Shown here piece by piece: positions 15,819-24,159 of a stretch of 32,658 bases of DNA. The stretch comes from Acidithiobacillus sulfuriphilus (GTDB taxonomy: Bacteria; Pseudomonadota; Gammaproteobacteria; Acidithiobacillales; Acidithiobacillaceae), in assembly GCF_003721225.1 (NCBI RefSeq), contig NZ_RIZI01000173.1, positions 1-32,658 on the forward strand. Reading direction: 5' to 3'. Positions within the stretch are counted from its first letter, which is position 1. Every line of letters begins with the position of its first letter. The notes beneath the pieces were generated by a model, which was not told where the DNA came from, ran no database searches, and saw only the letters and a program-made list of their open reading frames with translations. A program made the position numbers and the translations under genes.

Positions 15819-16366
15819 CAGACGTCCTCCGGCAGCGCAAAAATCCCCGGGGCATTGCGGCCCAGGCCGCGGGCATCCAGGCCGTAGCCGAAAACGAAAC
15901 GGTCCGGCACGTCCAGGGCCACATAATCCACCCGCACATCGACACTGCGCGACCGCTGCTTGCGCACCATTACCGCGGTATGCACCGCCGCCGCGCCCTC
16001 GCGCAGGCAATATTCCTGCAGGGCCTTGAGGGTCACCCCTTCATCGAGGATGTCATCCAGTAGAAGCACCACCGTCCCCCGCACGCTTTCCCGCGGATGC
16101 AGACGCCATTGCAAGACTCCGCCGGCAACCTCGGATCCGTAGCGGCTGACCTGCACCGAGTCCAGCAGGAGGGGGAAATGCAGGTGCGGCAAAATCTGCC
16201 CAGTCACCACGATCGCCCCATTGAGTACAGACAGGAGCAGCACCGGACGATGGGGAGTCAGGGGTTCCAGATCCCTGTTTATGGCAACGGCCATCCTCTG
16301 GATGGCCGCCTCCACTTCCTCCACGCCAAACAACCGCTCAGCGGGCCCTAGATGGGTAGGAGTCAT
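15818..16366 (-). CDS. hpt: Hypoxanthine(-guanine) phosphoribosyltransferase
   Basis: Hpt transfers phosphoribose from PRPP to hypoxanthine or guanine, giving IMP or GMP. The 182-residue protein has the PRPP-binding motif VVLLLDDILDEGVTL with the Asp pair at 104-105 and a conserved SVLNGAIVV loop near 46-54. DYVALDVPDRFVFGYGLD in the C-terminal half is the purine-binding region. It starts three bases after the DsrE-like gene and ends on the first base of mtnP. Because the phosphorylase releases a purine base, the two form a direct salvage route. Confidence 0.92.
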   Translation of the reverse strand: MTPTHLGPAERLFGVEEVEAAIQRMAVAINRDLEPLTPHRPVLLLSVLNGAIVVTGQILPHLHFPLLLDSVQVSRYGSEVAGGVLQWRLHPRESVRGTVVLLLDDILDEGVTLKALQEYCLREGAAAVHTAVMVRKQRSRSVDVRVDYVALDVPDRFVFGYGLDARGLGRNAPGIFALPEDV

Positions 16367-16369
16367 GAC

Positions 16370-16747
16370 TTAGTAGGTAAAGGTGACCACATCATCGTCC
16401 ATGGCCTGCTCGATGACGTAAGCGCCGCCGACCACGTCTTCGATTTCAGGAATGAGGTCTTCCTTGGTGCAATTCCACAACTCCAGGGTCGGGGTACACA
16501 CAAAGAACTTCACTCCGGCTTCGTGGGCATCCTTGATGAAGTCATAGACACTCTTGGGGCTGCCGGGCATCACAAACATCTTCTCGGCCACACCCTTCTT
16601 GGCCAACTCGCCGGCACGGGCCGTCAGCACGACCTCCACCTCGAAATCCATGGCAGCCGCCACAGTGGCCTGGAAAAAGGGCGCACCGAGTTCCTGGGGG
16701 TTGGAGGGATCCGTGTTTACCATGACCATCAACAATTTATCTGCCAT
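16370..16747 (-). CDS. DsrE/DsrF-like family protein
   Basis: This 125-residue protein belongs to the DsrE-like fold, whose members relay sulfane sulfur or bind small ligands in the cytoplasm. It starts KLLMVMVNTDPSNPQE, has a middle VEVVLTARAGELAKKG and a conserved cysteine region FFVCTPTLELWNC (Cys84 and Cys93). Cys84 is in the position expected for a persulfide-carrying cysteine; whether it works this way is inference. AAGGAG lies six bases before the ATG. It is directly followed by hpt and mtnP, which is not the usual tusA/rhd/hdr setting of DsrE sulfur carriers. Confidence 0.75.
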   Translation of the reverse strand: MADKLLMVMVNTDPSNPQELGAPFFQATVAAAMDFEVEVVLTARAGELAKKGVAEKMFVMPGSPKSVYDFIKDAHEAGVKFFVCTPTLELWNCTKEDLIPEIEDVVGGAYVIEQAMDDDVVTFTY

Positions 16748-16858
16748 ACCGTTCTCCTTGAAAATTCGGTCTTACCAGTTCGGGGCTGTCATCATAGTGG
16801 GCTCTCGCCCCGCCCGCACCATGAAATGATTGATTGATCCATAAAAACCGTCGCAGCG

Positions 16859-17218
16859 TCAGAGGCCCTCTTCGGCGATCTCGGCCGCGCGCCGGGCCCG
16901 GGTCGCCCGCATGAGGATCTCGCGCTCTTCGGCAAGGGCCCGTTTGGCCACCTGGATGGCCTCCAGGAGATCGTCGCGCTTGGACTCCATCAGATCGCCG
17001 CCGGCATCCATCAGGCGCGCGGTTTTTTCCTGGATTTCATCCAGCAATACCCCCATACGCTCCTCCGCTGCCAATTCCAGATCCTTGAGCCGGTCGCGCC
17101 CCTTGTCCATGGCCCGGCGCAACTCCTGCCGCGTTTCCGCGCCGCTGGCGGGCGCCAGCAGGAGGGCCCCCACGGCGCCCACCAAAACCCCAACGAGAAA
17201 ACCTTCCGCGCTTTTCAT
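16859..17218 (-). CDS. YtxH domain-containing protein
   Basis: The 119-residue protein starts with a single glycine-rich membrane segment, FLVGVLVGAVGALLLAPASG (residues 7-26), the YtxH signature. The rest is a charged, mostly helical tail likely to form a coiled coil (30-115). Such proteins are common in stress operons, but their biochemical role is not known. AGGAG lies six bases before the ATG. It follows the DUF948 gene by 33 bases, a pairing often seen, and is followed after 111 bases by the DsrE-like gene; I saw no convincing promoter or terminator in that gap. Confidence 0.8.
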   Translation of the reverse strand: MKSAEGFLVGVLVGAVGALLLAPASGAETRQELRRAMDKGRDRLKDLELAAEERMGVLLDEIQEKTARLMDAGGDLMESKRDDLLEAIQVAKRALAEEREILMRATRARRAAEIAEEGL

Positions 17219-17251
17219 TGATTTCTCCTGACTGTATACCGATAGGAACGC

Positions 17252-17605
17252 CTAACGGCGGCGCAAAAAATAACGAAGCCCCGTGCCGATGGCGCGATAC
17301 CAGGTGCGCAGTTCCTGCGCGGGCCTGAGCACGGCATCGGAAGCGTCCAGCACGGCATCGCTCAGATATTTAAGGGTATAATCCACCCGCTGCATCTGCA
17401 CCCGGCCGCTTTGGGTCATGCGTTTGATGTCGGCCAGGGCCACCTTGATGTCGAAAATCAGCGGCCCGGCGTCCTGCTCGGCCCGCGCCAGGAGTCGCTC
17501 CAGCCGCAGGGAGGTGCGCACCAGCACCGCGGCAGTTACCGCCACGATAAGTAACAAAAGGATCATTACGATCGCAATGATGGTCAAGGCCGCCGTCACA
17601 CTCAT
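17252..17605 (-). CDS. DUF948-like membrane protein
   Basis: This 117-residue protein has one N-terminal membrane helix (about residues 7-30, ALTIIAIVMILLLLIVAV) followed by an amphipathic helical stretch (33-90) and a basic C-terminus ending RRR. This is the DUF948 pattern, whose function is unknown. GGAG lies seven bases before the ATG. It is first in a unit with the YtxH gene and has a candidate promoter at 17632-17661. Confidence 0.7.
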   Translation of the reverse strand: MSVTAALTIIAIVMILLLLIVAVTAAVLVRTSLRLERLLARAEQDAGPLIFDIKVALADIKRMTQSGRVQMQRVDYTLKYLSDAVLDASDAVLRPAQELRTWYRAIGTGLRYFLRRR

Positions 17606-17631
17606 AATCCATCTCCAGGACTGCTGCCATA

Positions 17632-17661
17632 AGTATAGGCACAGTCTATGGACTACGTAAA
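17632..17661 (-). promoter_or_regulatory. Candidate promoter for the DUF948/YtxH genes
   Basis: On the minus strand, -35 TTTACG (17661-17656) and -10 TATACT (17637-17632) are 18 bases apart. The -35 overlaps the T-run of the terminator of the preceding operon. Confidence 0.5.
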
Positions 17662-17682
17662 ATCGGCCATCGCCTCATGGCC
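17659..17682 (-). terminator. Terminator of the radC-dgkA-pap2 operon
   Basis: On the minus strand, GGCCAT (17682-17677) pairs with ATGGCC (17670-17665) around a six-base loop, then GA and TTTT (17662-17659). The hairpin overlaps the stop codon of the PAP2 gene. The short stem makes it moderate in strength. Confidence 0.55.
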
Positions 17683-18418
17683 CAAAGGCTTGCAGGAGGA
17701 TGGCCAGCCACAGGGCCGTCAGCAGGACAACGGCGCCATTACCCCATAAACGCTGCCGGGGCGTCAGCACGGGCGCCGGGTAGCGTCGGCGGTAGGCGCG
17801 CCAGGAGAGCCACAGCAGGAACAGCCACAGCGCGGCCAGCACCCAGCCCCCCAGCACATCGCTCAACCAGTGAACGCCCAGACCGAGGCGGCTCCAGGAG
17901 ATGCCCAGAATCAGCGCTCCCAGGCACAGAAAGACAGCGCTGCCCAGCCAGCGGCTGGGCATCTGCCGCTGCAGGAGGAAGGCGATCAAGCCATATACCA
18001 GCAGGGCAAGGCTGCTGTGGCCGCTGGGAAAGGCCGGGGTGCCCAGGGCCAGGCCGAGGGGGGGGCGGGGCCGGTCCACCGCTATTTTCATCACTTCGAC
18101 CAGAAGGGCGAGGGTCACCGCCCCGAGGCTCAGCAGCAGCCCCTCGAAAAAGCGCCGCCCGGCAAAAAATCCCGCGCTCACCAGGGCCACCACCCAAGGC
18201 AGGATCGTCGCCCCGCCGAAGCGGGAAAGGTCTTGCCAAAGCAGTCCGGCGGCAGGGCTCCACTGACCGCGCAAGGACTGCTCCAGGCGGACATCCAGCG
18301 TACCCAGAGAGGCCAGATCGACGGCAATGACCTGCCCCAGCCAGAGCCAGAGCAGCCCTCCCAGGCCCAGCCCCAAGGCCAGCAAGGCCAGGAATTCCAA
18401 TCGCTGCGGCCCCTTCAT
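17675..18418 (-). CDS. PAP2-family membrane phosphatase
   Basis: This 247-residue integral membrane phosphatase resembles enzymes that dephosphorylate undecaprenyl diphosphate, phosphatidylglycerophosphate or related lipids. The three PAP2 motifs are present: KIAVDRPRP at 111-119, PSGHSS at 131-136 and SRLGLGVHWLSD at 176-187, with catalytic His134 and His183. About six membrane helices are visible. The ATG at 18418 lies four bases after the dgkA stop; an upstream extension runs into dgkA. The next-door lipid kinase suggests a linked lipid phosphate cycle. The exact lipid is unknown. Confidence 0.88.
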   Translation of the reverse strand: MKGPQRLEFLALLALGLGLGGLLWLWLGQVIAVDLASLGTLDVRLEQSLRGQWSPAAGLLWQDLSRFGGATILPWVVALVSAGFFAGRRFFEGLLLSLGAVTLALLVEVMKIAVDRPRPPLGLALGTPAFPSGHSSLALLVYGLIAFLLQRQMPSRWLGSAVFLCLGALILGISWSRLGLGVHWLSDVLGGWVLAALWLFLLWLSWRAYRRRYPAPVLTPRQRLWGNGAVVLLTALWLAILLQAFGP

Positions 18419-18422
18419 GACC

Positions 18423-18785
18423 CTAGCCGGCTCCCTGGAAATGACGCCACAAGAGCATAACCGCAATGGCGACAGCGGTCAGGCTGAGCACCAGAACGGC
18501 CGCCGCCCCACTATCCTTGGCGCGGGCGATGAGAGGATGAAATTCGGGCTCCAGCAGATCGGCCAGGGCCTCTACGGCGCTATTGAGCAGCTCTACCGCG
18601 AGAATGAGGGCCATCAGGACCAAGACCAGCGCCCACCAGATCAAGGGTGGCTGCAACCAGGCCAGGAACAACAGTCCCGGCACGACGGCCATGATTTCCG
18701 TACGAAAACTCGCTTCATTCCGCAGCGCGCTACGCAGGCCGCGGGAGGCATAGAGGGCGCGCCGCCACAGGGGAGCGTTTTTCAT
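18423..18785 (-). CDS. dgkA: Diacylglycerol kinase DgkA
   Basis: DgkA is a small inner-membrane kinase that phosphorylates diacylglycerol (or undecaprenol in some bacteria) with ATP. The protein is 120 residues with three membrane helices. The signature [11 protein letters not shown] has the conserved Glu65 and Glu72, and [10 protein letters not shown] follows at 88-97. Its start overlaps the radC stop as ATGA, and the PAP2 gene begins four bases after its end. A kinase-phosphatase pair for lipids is a reasonable joint function. Confidence 0.9.
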   Translation of the reverse strand: MKNAPLWRRALYASRGLRSALRNEASFRTEIMAVVPGLLFLAWLQPPLIWWALVLVLMALILAVELLNSAVEALADLLEPEFHPLIARAKDSGAAAVLVLSLTAVAIAVMLLWRHFQGAG

Positions 18786-19459
18786 GACCAGCCGCCTTGT
18801 TCCTTGAGGGAAACGGGGTCCCCATCGCCCACAATGAAGTGATCCAGCAGACGCAGGTCCAAAAGACCCAGAGCGGCCTCGATGCGCCTGGTCAGGGCGA
18901 GATCCGCGGCACTGGGCTCGGCGATGCCGGAAGGGTGATTATGGGCCAGGATCAGCGCGGCGGCATTGATCTCCAGGGCACGGCGGACCACTTCGCGCGG
19001 ATGCACGGTGGCACTGTCGACGGTTCCCCAGAACATCTCTTCAAAGCGCAACACGCGATGGCGGTTGTCGAGGAATATCACGGCAAAGACCTCCCGGCGC
19101 TGGTCGCGCAAGGCCGCTGCCAGGTAGCGCCGCACCGCCGTCGGCGAGTCCAGCGGCTCCCCGCGCTTCCAGTCCTCGGCCAGATGCCGCCGCCCCAACT
19201 CCAGGACCGCCTGCAACTGGGCATATTTGGCGTCGCCGAGTCCCTTATGGGCGCAAAAATTTTTGCGTGCCGTGGTCAGCAGGCCGCGCACGCCACCAAA
19301 GGCTTGCAGGAGCTCCCGAGCCAGATCGACCGCGCTTTTGCCGGGCAAGCCGACACGCAAAAAAATCGCCAACAGCTCCGCATCGGAGAGGCTGGCCGCG
19401 CCGGACTGCAAAAGTCGCTCCCGTGGCCGTTCGTCCAGCGGCCAATCCGTAATAGCCAT
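18782..19459 (-). CDS. radC: RadC family JAB-domain protein
   Basis: The 225-residue protein matches RadC (UPF0758) in length. A helix-hairpin-helix region lies near 50-80 ([15 protein letters not shown]). The C-terminal JAMM metal site shows His173, His175, Ser183 and Asp186 in [16 protein letters not shown]. The family is metal-dependent in fold, and its real function is unsettled despite the DNA-repair name. A GGAG lies close before the ATG. It is first in radC-dgkA-pap2 and is divergent from coaBC, with only 33 bases between start codons. Confidence 0.93.
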   Translation of the reverse strand: MAITDWPLDERPRERLLQSGAASLSDAELLAIFLRVGLPGKSAVDLARELLQAFGGVRGLLTTARKNFCAHKGLGDAKYAQLQAVLELGRRHLAEDWKRGEPLDSPTAVRRYLAAALRDQRREVFAVIFLDNRHRVLRFEEMFWGTVDSATVHPREVVRRALEINAAALILAHNHPSGIAEPSAADLALTRRIEAALGLLDLRLLDHFIVGDGDPVSLKEQGGWS

Positions 19460-19492
19460 ACGCTCCCCCCTTCCCTTACACTAAGGATTATG

Positions 19493-20755
19493 ATGGATAA
19501 TGGCGTATTCAACACGACGGACCCCCTCGCTGGCAAACGGATTCTGCTCGGCGTGAGCGGGAGCATTGCGGCCTACAAGAGCCCCGACATCGTTCGCGCC
19601 CTGCGCACGGCCGGCGCCGACGTGCGGGTGGTGCTGAGCGCCGCGGCTGCAGAATTCGTTACCCCCCTCACCCTTCAGGCTGTCAGCGGCCAGCCGGTAC
19701 GCACGGCCCTCTTTGCCGCCGCGGAAGAGGCGGCCATGGATCATATTCGCTTGGCGCGCTGGGCCGATGCCTGCCTGCTGGCACCCATCACCGCCCACGG
19801 CCTGGCCCGTCTGGCCCAGGGTCTGGCCGACGACCTCCTCAGCACCCTCGTCCTCGCCAGCCGTGCTCCGCTTTTCCTGGCCCCGGCCATGAACGTGCAG
19901 ATGTGGGAGCACCCCGCCACCCGGCGCAACTGCGCCACGCTGCGGAGTGATGGGGCGCAATTTCTTGGGCCCGAGTCGGGCAGCCTGGCCTGCGGCGAAG
20001 AGGGGGAAGGGCGCATGTTGGCCCCCGAGCGCATCGCGGCCGAGCTGCGCCTGGCCCTGGCGGAAAAAACCTTGCCGGGCCTGCGCGTCCTCATTACCGC
20101 CGGCCCCACCTGGGAGGCCCTGGACCCGGCCCGGGGCATCAGCAATCGCGCCAGCGGCAAGCAGGGTTTCGCCATTGCCCAGGTATTGGCCGAAGCCGGG
20201 GCGCTGGTGACGCTGGTGGCCGGCCCCAGTCACGAAGCCACGCCGCCGGGCGTGACCCGTCGGGATGTGGTTTCCGCAGAGGAGATGCAGGCCGTCTGCC
20301 TGGAAGTCCTGGAGGGCTCCGTGGATGTCTTGATCGCCAACGCCGCCGTGGCCGATCATCGGCCGGCGCAGCGCAGCCCGCAGAAGATGGACAAAGGCAG
20401 ATTGCCCAATCCCCTCCCCCTGACGGAAAACCCCGATATCGTCGCCGCCATGGCCCGGCACCCGCGCCGCCCCCGCTGGGTCATCGCCTTTGCCGCCCAG
20501 ACCCATGACCACCTGGAGCAAGCCGCGGCCAAGGCCCGGGCCAAAGGGGTGGATATGATCATCGCCAACGATATCGGCGACGGCAGGATGGGCATGGGCG
20601 CCACGGCCAATCATCTGCACATGCTCTTCGGCGGTCAGATAACGGATCTGGGCAGCGGCGACAAACTCACCCTCGCCCGCCGCCTGGTCCGTACCCTCGC
20701 GCCGCTACTGCAGCATAGCCCCCCTTCCTCCAGCGAGACCAGCGAAAGCCCATGA
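19493..20755 (+). CDS. coaBC: Bifunctional phosphopantothenoylcysteine decarboxylase/synthetase CoaBC
   Basis: CoaBC joins cysteine to 4'-phosphopantothenate and decarboxylates the product to phosphopantetheine, for coenzyme A. In the 420-residue protein the FMN-binding CoaC half shows His84, PAMNVQMW with Asn134 and the lid Cys167, each nine residues past its E. coli counterpart. The CoaB half starts near 198 with [18 protein letters not shown] and has [11 protein letters not shown] codons stand at 19490 and 19493; AAGGA spacing favours the second. The frame stays open far upstream through radC in antisense, which I reject. Its stop overlaps dut as ATGA. Confidence 0.97.
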   Translation: MDNGVFNTTDPLAGKRILLGVSGSIAAYKSPDIVRALRTAGADVRVVLSAAAAEFVTPLTLQAVSGQPVRTALFAAAEEAAMDHIRLARWADACLLAPITAHGLARLAQGLADDLLSTLVLASRAPLFLAPAMNVQMWEHPATRRNCATLRSDGAQFLGPESGSLACGEEGEGRMLAPERIAAELRLALAEKTLPGLRVLITAGPTWEALDPARGISNRASGKQGFAIAQVLAEAGALVTLVAGPSHEATPPGVTRRDVVSAEEMQAVCLEVLEGSVDVLIANAAVADHRPAQRSPQKMDKGRLPNPLPLTENPDIVAAMARHPRRPRWVIAFAAQTHDHLEQAAAKARAKGVDMIIANDIGDGRMGMGATANHLHMLFGGQITDLGSGDKLTLARRLVRTLAPLLQHSPPSSSETSESP

Positions 20756-21204
20756 AAAGCCTTGCCATCCGTATCCTCGACCCCCGCCTCGGCCAGGAAT
20801 GGCCCCTCCCCCATTATGCCTCCGCAGGCGCCGCCGGCATGGACCTGCGCGCCTGCCTGGATGCGCCCCTCCAGCTCATGCCGGGGCAGGCGGAGCTGGT
20901 ATCGGCGGGTTTTGCCATGCACATCGGCGACAGCGGCGTCACCGCGCTGCTCCTGCCGCGCTCGGGCCTGGGCCATCGTGGCCTGGTACTGGGCAACCTC
21001 GTCGGCCTCATCGATTCCGACTATCAAGGCCCCCTCAAGGTCTCCCTATGGAACCGCAGCGGCGAAAAGCTGCACATCGAAGCCGGCGAGCGCATCGCCC
21101 AGCTCATTCTGGTACCGGTATTGCGTCCCCGCCTGGAGATCGTGGATGACTTCGCGCCGACCTCCCGAGGGGAGGGTGGCTTTGGCAGCACGGGCAACCA
21201 TTAA
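20752..21204 (+). CDS. dut: dUTP diphosphatase Dut
   Basis: Dut hydrolyses dUTP to dUMP, keeping uracil out of DNA and feeding thymidylate synthesis. The 150-residue trimer-forming protein carries all five motifs: [29 protein letters not shown] with catalytic Asp near 90, GERIAQLIL and [10 protein letters not shown] at the C-terminus. It overlaps coaBC by four bases, the same order as in E. coli. Its stop faces the dcd stop 16 bases away. Confidence 0.97.
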   Translation: MKSLAIRILDPRLGQEWPLPHYASAGAAGMDLRACLDAPLQLMPGQAELVSAGFAMHIGDSGVTALLLPRSGLGHRGLVLGNLVGLIDSDYQGPLKVSLWNRSGEKLHIEAGERIAQLILVPVLRPRLEIVDDFAPTSRGEGGFGSTGNH

Positions 21205-21220
21205 CGACCCTCAAAGCCCC

Positions 21221-21787
21221 TCACGCCTTGGGCAGGGTCACTCCGCTCTGCCCCTGATATTTCCCCCCGCGGTCGGCGTAGGAGACGGCACAGGGTTCGT
21301 CGGACTCCAGGAAGATCACCTGGGCCACGCCTTCGTTGGCATAGATCTTGGCCGGTAGCGTGGTGGTGTTGGAAAACTCCAGGGTGACATAGCCCTCCCA
21401 CTCGGGCTCGAAGGGCGTCACGTTGACGATGATGCCGCAGCGGGCATAGGTGGATTTGCCCAGGCAGATGGTGAGGACATTGCGGGGGATGCGGAAGTAT
21501 TCCACGGTTCGCGCCAGGGCGAAGGAGTTGGGAGGGATGATGCAGGTGTCACCGCTAAAATCCACGAAGGAATCTTCACTGAAGTTCTTGGGATCCACGA
21601 TGGCGCTGCGGACGTTGGTGAAGACCTTGAATTCGCCGGCGCAACGGATGTCATAACCATAGGAGGAGAGTCCGTAGGAAATGACCGGATGCCCCTCCAC
21701 GGTACGGATCTGGTGGGGGGAGAAGGGCTCGATCATGCCGTGCTCCTCCGCCATGCGGCGGATCCAGTGATCGGATTTGATGCTCAT
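21221..21787 (-). CDS. dcd: dCTP deaminase Dcd
   Basis: Dcd deaminates dCTP to dUTP, the substrate of Dut. The 188-residue protein belongs to the same fold as Dut. Signatures are [13 protein letters not shown] near 41-53, GKSTYARCG and [15 protein letters not shown] with the catalytic Glu in the last motif, followed by [16 protein letters not shown]. It is the last gene of the run that starts at hrcA, 27 bases after mrp, and converges with dut. The bacterial enzyme is expected to be monofunctional, because dut is next door. Confidence 0.96.
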   Translation of the reverse strand: MSIKSDHWIRRMAEEHGMIEPFSPHQIRTVEGHPVISYGLSSYGYDIRCAGEFKVFTNVRSAIVDPKNFSEDSFVDFSGDTCIIPPNSFALARTVEYFRIPRNVLTICLGKSTYARCGIIVNVTPFEPEWEGYVTLEFSNTTTLPAKIYANEGVAQVIFLESDEPCAVSYADRGGKYQGQSGVTLPKA

Positions 21788-21814
21788 AGCGGAGGAACCT
21801 CTGACGCTGGCGAC

Positions 21815-22903
21815 CTAGCGATTCTGGACGACGATGTTGGGGAACTTGTGACTGTGGTCCACGGCCTGGAGAGCCACCCGGGCGGCAGTATGCCGGGTCA
21901 GTTCCAGATAGATTTTGGCCAGCTTGGAATCGGGCTGGGCCACCACCGTCGGCGCGCCGTTGTCGGCTTCGTCGCGGATGTGGCGATCCAGGGGCACCGC
22001 CCCGAGGAAATCCACCCCATACTGCTCGGCCATGGCCGCACCCCCCCCGTGGCCGAAGATATCGTCCTCGTTGCCGCACTTGGGGCAGATGTAAAAACTC
22101 ATGTTTTCGATGATGCCGAGGATGGGAACGCCCACCTTTTCGAACATCTTGAGACCCTTGCGGGCATCCAGCAGGGCAATGTCCTGGGGCGTGGTGACAA
22201 TGACCGCACCGGAAACCGGCACCTTTTGCGCCAGGGTCAACTGGGTGTCGCCGGTACCCGGTGGCAGGTCCACCACCAGATAATCCAATTCGCCCCAGCG
22301 GGTGTCGCCCAGCAACTGTTCCAAGGCCTGCATCACCATGGGGCCGCGCCAGACCATGGGGGTTTCCTCATCGATGAGAAAGCCGATGGACATGGCCTTG
22401 ATGCCATGGCCCTCCATGGGCTCCATCTTCTTGCCGTCCTTGCTGGTGGGCTTCCCCGAAAGGCCGAGCATACGCGGTTGGCTCGGCCCATAAATGTCGG
22501 CATCCAGCATACCCACCACCGCCCCTTCCCTGGCCAGCGCCAGGGCGAGGTTCACCGCCGTGGTGGACTTGCCGACGCCGCCCTTGCCGGAGGCCACGGC
22601 AATGACATTCTTGATGCCTTCCATGAGCTTGACGCCCCGCTGCACCTGATGGGCGCGGATGCGGTGGCTCACCTTCACCTCGGCGGGAAGATGCAGATCC
22701 GCCTGGAGATGGGCGGCCACCGCCGCGGCCAGGGCGGGCGCCACTCCCAGGGAAGGATAGGGCAGTTCCAGGGCCACACTTGCCCCGGCACCGGCCATGC
22801 TGATGCCCTTCACCACCCCGGCGCTCACCAGATCCTTGCCCAGATAAGGGTCCTGAATGGCCCGCAATGATGTCTCGACCTGCTCCTGCGTGATGTCCGT
22901 CAT
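21815..22903 (-). CDS. apbC: Mrp/ApbC-type Fe-S cluster carrier P-loop ATPase
   Basis: This cytoplasmic protein assembles or carries iron-sulfur clusters to target proteins. Residues 1-75 form the MIP18/DUF59 domain (AIQDPYLGKDLV). The deviant Walker A SGKGGVGKST is at 105-114, DADIYGPSQP follows, and CPKC (Cys273, Cys276) is the bridging cluster site. The length of 362 residues is usual. The ATG at 22903 is preferred; a longer frame to 22984 lacks homology. It lies 81 bases after the monooxygenase gene and 27 before dcd. Confidence 0.94.
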   Translation of the reverse strand: MTDITQEQVETSLRAIQDPYLGKDLVSAGVVKGISMAGAGASVALELPYPSLGVAPALAAAVAAHLQADLHLPAEVKVSHRIRAHQVQRGVKLMEGIKNVIAVASGKGGVGKSTTAVNLALALAREGAVVGMLDADIYGPSQPRMLGLSGKPTSKDGKKMEPMEGHGIKAMSIGFLIDEETPMVWRGPMVMQALEQLLGDTRWGELDYLVVDLPPGTGDTQLTLAQKVPVSGAVIVTTPQDIALLDARKGLKMFEKVGVPILGIIENMSFYICPKCGNEDDIFGHGGGAAMAEQYGVDFLGAVPLDRHIRDEADNGAPTVVAQPDSKLAKIYLELTRHTAARVALQAVDHSHKFPNIVVQNR

Positions 22904-22984
22904 GGTCTTTTCTGCATCCTCGCCGCCCGCAGCGGCCGATTCAAACGACTGGTGATGGCGGCCATTGCCGCCCACTCCATCCAA

Positions 22985-23299
22985 TTACTGGGCGGCTTCC
23001 GCGCTGATGATCACTTCATGGCGCTCCAACTCGCCGGGACCACGGAACGCCTCCGCGGGCATGGGATTGCGATGGGCGGCCTTGAAATCTTCACTCCCTA
23101 CCCATTGGTTAAAGGCATCCTTGCTCTCCCAGTGGGTCTGGACGACATAATAACCTTCGGGATTTTCCGGACGCAGAATCTCCATGCGCACAAAACCCGG
23201 CTGCTTTTCCGCCTGGCCGACACGATTGCGGAAGCGCTCTTCGAACTGTTCGCGAAACTCGGGAAGCACGGGTATACGATTGGCAACGACGTAGTGCAT
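22985..23299 (-). CDS. ABM-domain monooxygenase, IsdG-like
   Basis: The 104-residue protein is a single antibiotic-biosynthesis-monooxygenase domain. Asn7, Trp66 and His76 fall where the staphylococcal haem-degrading enzymes IsdG and IsdI keep their catalytic Asn, Trp and His (W and H ten apart, Asn about 60 before Trp). That makes haem degradation a reasonable guess, but other members of this fold use quinols or other substrates. AGGAG lies seven bases before the ATG. It starts 21 bases after dapB, in the heat-shock run. No metal or haem motif can be seen beyond the triad. Confidence 0.8.
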   Translation of the reverse strand: MHYVVANRIPVLPEFREQFEERFRNRVGQAEKQPGFVRMEILRPENPEGYYVVQTHWESKDAFNQWVGSEDFKAAHRNPMPAEAFRGPGELERHEVIISAEAAQ

Positions 23300-23320
23300 G
23301 GGATTTCTCCTGGTCCGAGG

Positions 23321-24157
23321 TCATCGGGGTGATTGTATTTCAGCAAAGGCTTTTAATCCAAGGACGTCCTGCATGTCATAGAGGCCCGCCGGCCGGCCAT
23401 GGAGCCAGCGGGCGGCGCGCAGGGCGCCAAGAGCGAAATTGAGGCGACTGGCGGCACGATGGGTCAGCTCCAGTCGTTCGCCCGTTCCGGCGAGCCAGAC
23501 CGTGTGTTCACCCACCACATCGGCGGCGCGCAGCGTCGCAAAACCGATGCTACCCTCCACCCGCGGTCCCGGCGCGCCGTTGCGGTCCAGGCAGGCCACA
23601 TCGCTCAAACTCACACCGCGCCCCGCCGCCACCGCCTTGCCCAAGGCCAGCGCCGTTCCCGAAGGGGCGTCCAGCTTGTGGCGATGATGGGCCTCGATAA
23701 TCTCTACGTCATAGTCCGGACCCAGGGCCGCCACGATCTGCGGCAGGAAAGCCAGGAGCACATTCACCCCCACACTCATGTTGGGCGCCGCCACTACCGG
23801 TATCCGCTGCGCCCAGCCCTGCACCGTCTCCATCTCCGCGGCGGTAAGGCCGGTGCTGCCAAGGACCAAAGGTGTCCCCTGCCGGACGCAGGCCGCACCA
23901 TGACCCAGGGCCGCGGCCACGGGGCCAAACTCGATGAGCACATCCAGGCTCGGCAACGCCCCTGCCAGATCCTCGCTCATGGCCACACCCAAGACACCGG
24001 CACCCGCCCACTGCCCCGCATCCTGGCCCAGATAAGGGGCGCCGGGGCGGCCAAGGGCTGCGGCCAGGATCAGGTCAGCGCTGGCGGCAATGGCCTGCAC
24101 CAGGCTGCGCCCCATCCTTCCGGCCACCGCCGTTACGCCGACGCGCAGTTGTTCCAT
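23321..24157 (-). CDS. dapB: 4-hydroxy-tetrahydrodipicolinate reductase DapB
   Basis: DapB reduces hydroxy-tetrahydrodipicolinate with NAD(P)H on the path to diaminopimelate and lysine, for the cell wall. The 278-residue protein opens with the nucleotide loop GVTAVAGRMG, then GSTGL near 100, and the signature IEAHHRHKLDAPSGTAL with catalytic His157/His158 and Lys161. The ATG at 24157 is two bases after the dnaJ stop, so it is part of the dnaJ transcript; the upstream frame overlaps dnaJ and is rejected. DapB after DnaJ is common in proteobacteria. Confidence 0.95.
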   Translation of the reverse strand: MEQLRVGVTAVAGRMGRSLVQAIAASADLILAAALGRPGAPYLGQDAGQWAGAGVLGVAMSEDLAGALPSLDVLIEFGPVAAALGHGAACVRQGTPLVLGSTGLTAAEMETVQGWAQRIPVVAAPNMSVGVNVLLAFLPQIVAALGPDYDVEIIEAHHRHKLDAPSGTALALGKAVAAGRGVSLSDVACLDRNGAPGPRVEGSIGFATLRAADVVGEHTVWLAGTGERLELTHRAASRLNFALGALRAARWLHGRPAGLYDMQDVLGLKAFAEIQSPR

Positions 24158-24159
24158 GG

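Noticed and set aside
16748..16858. Promoter for the DsrE-like gene from a TATGAT box
   Set aside because: No acceptable -35 lies 16-18 bases upstream of it.
18797..19492. N-terminal extension of coaBC by about 230 codons
   Set aside because: It is antisense to radC, and CoaC homology with correct residue offsets begins after 19493.
21206..21239. Inverted repeat GACCCT/AGGGTC as a bidirectional terminator for dut and dcd
   Set aside because: The stem is interrupted, overlaps the dcd coding end, and has no T-run on either side.
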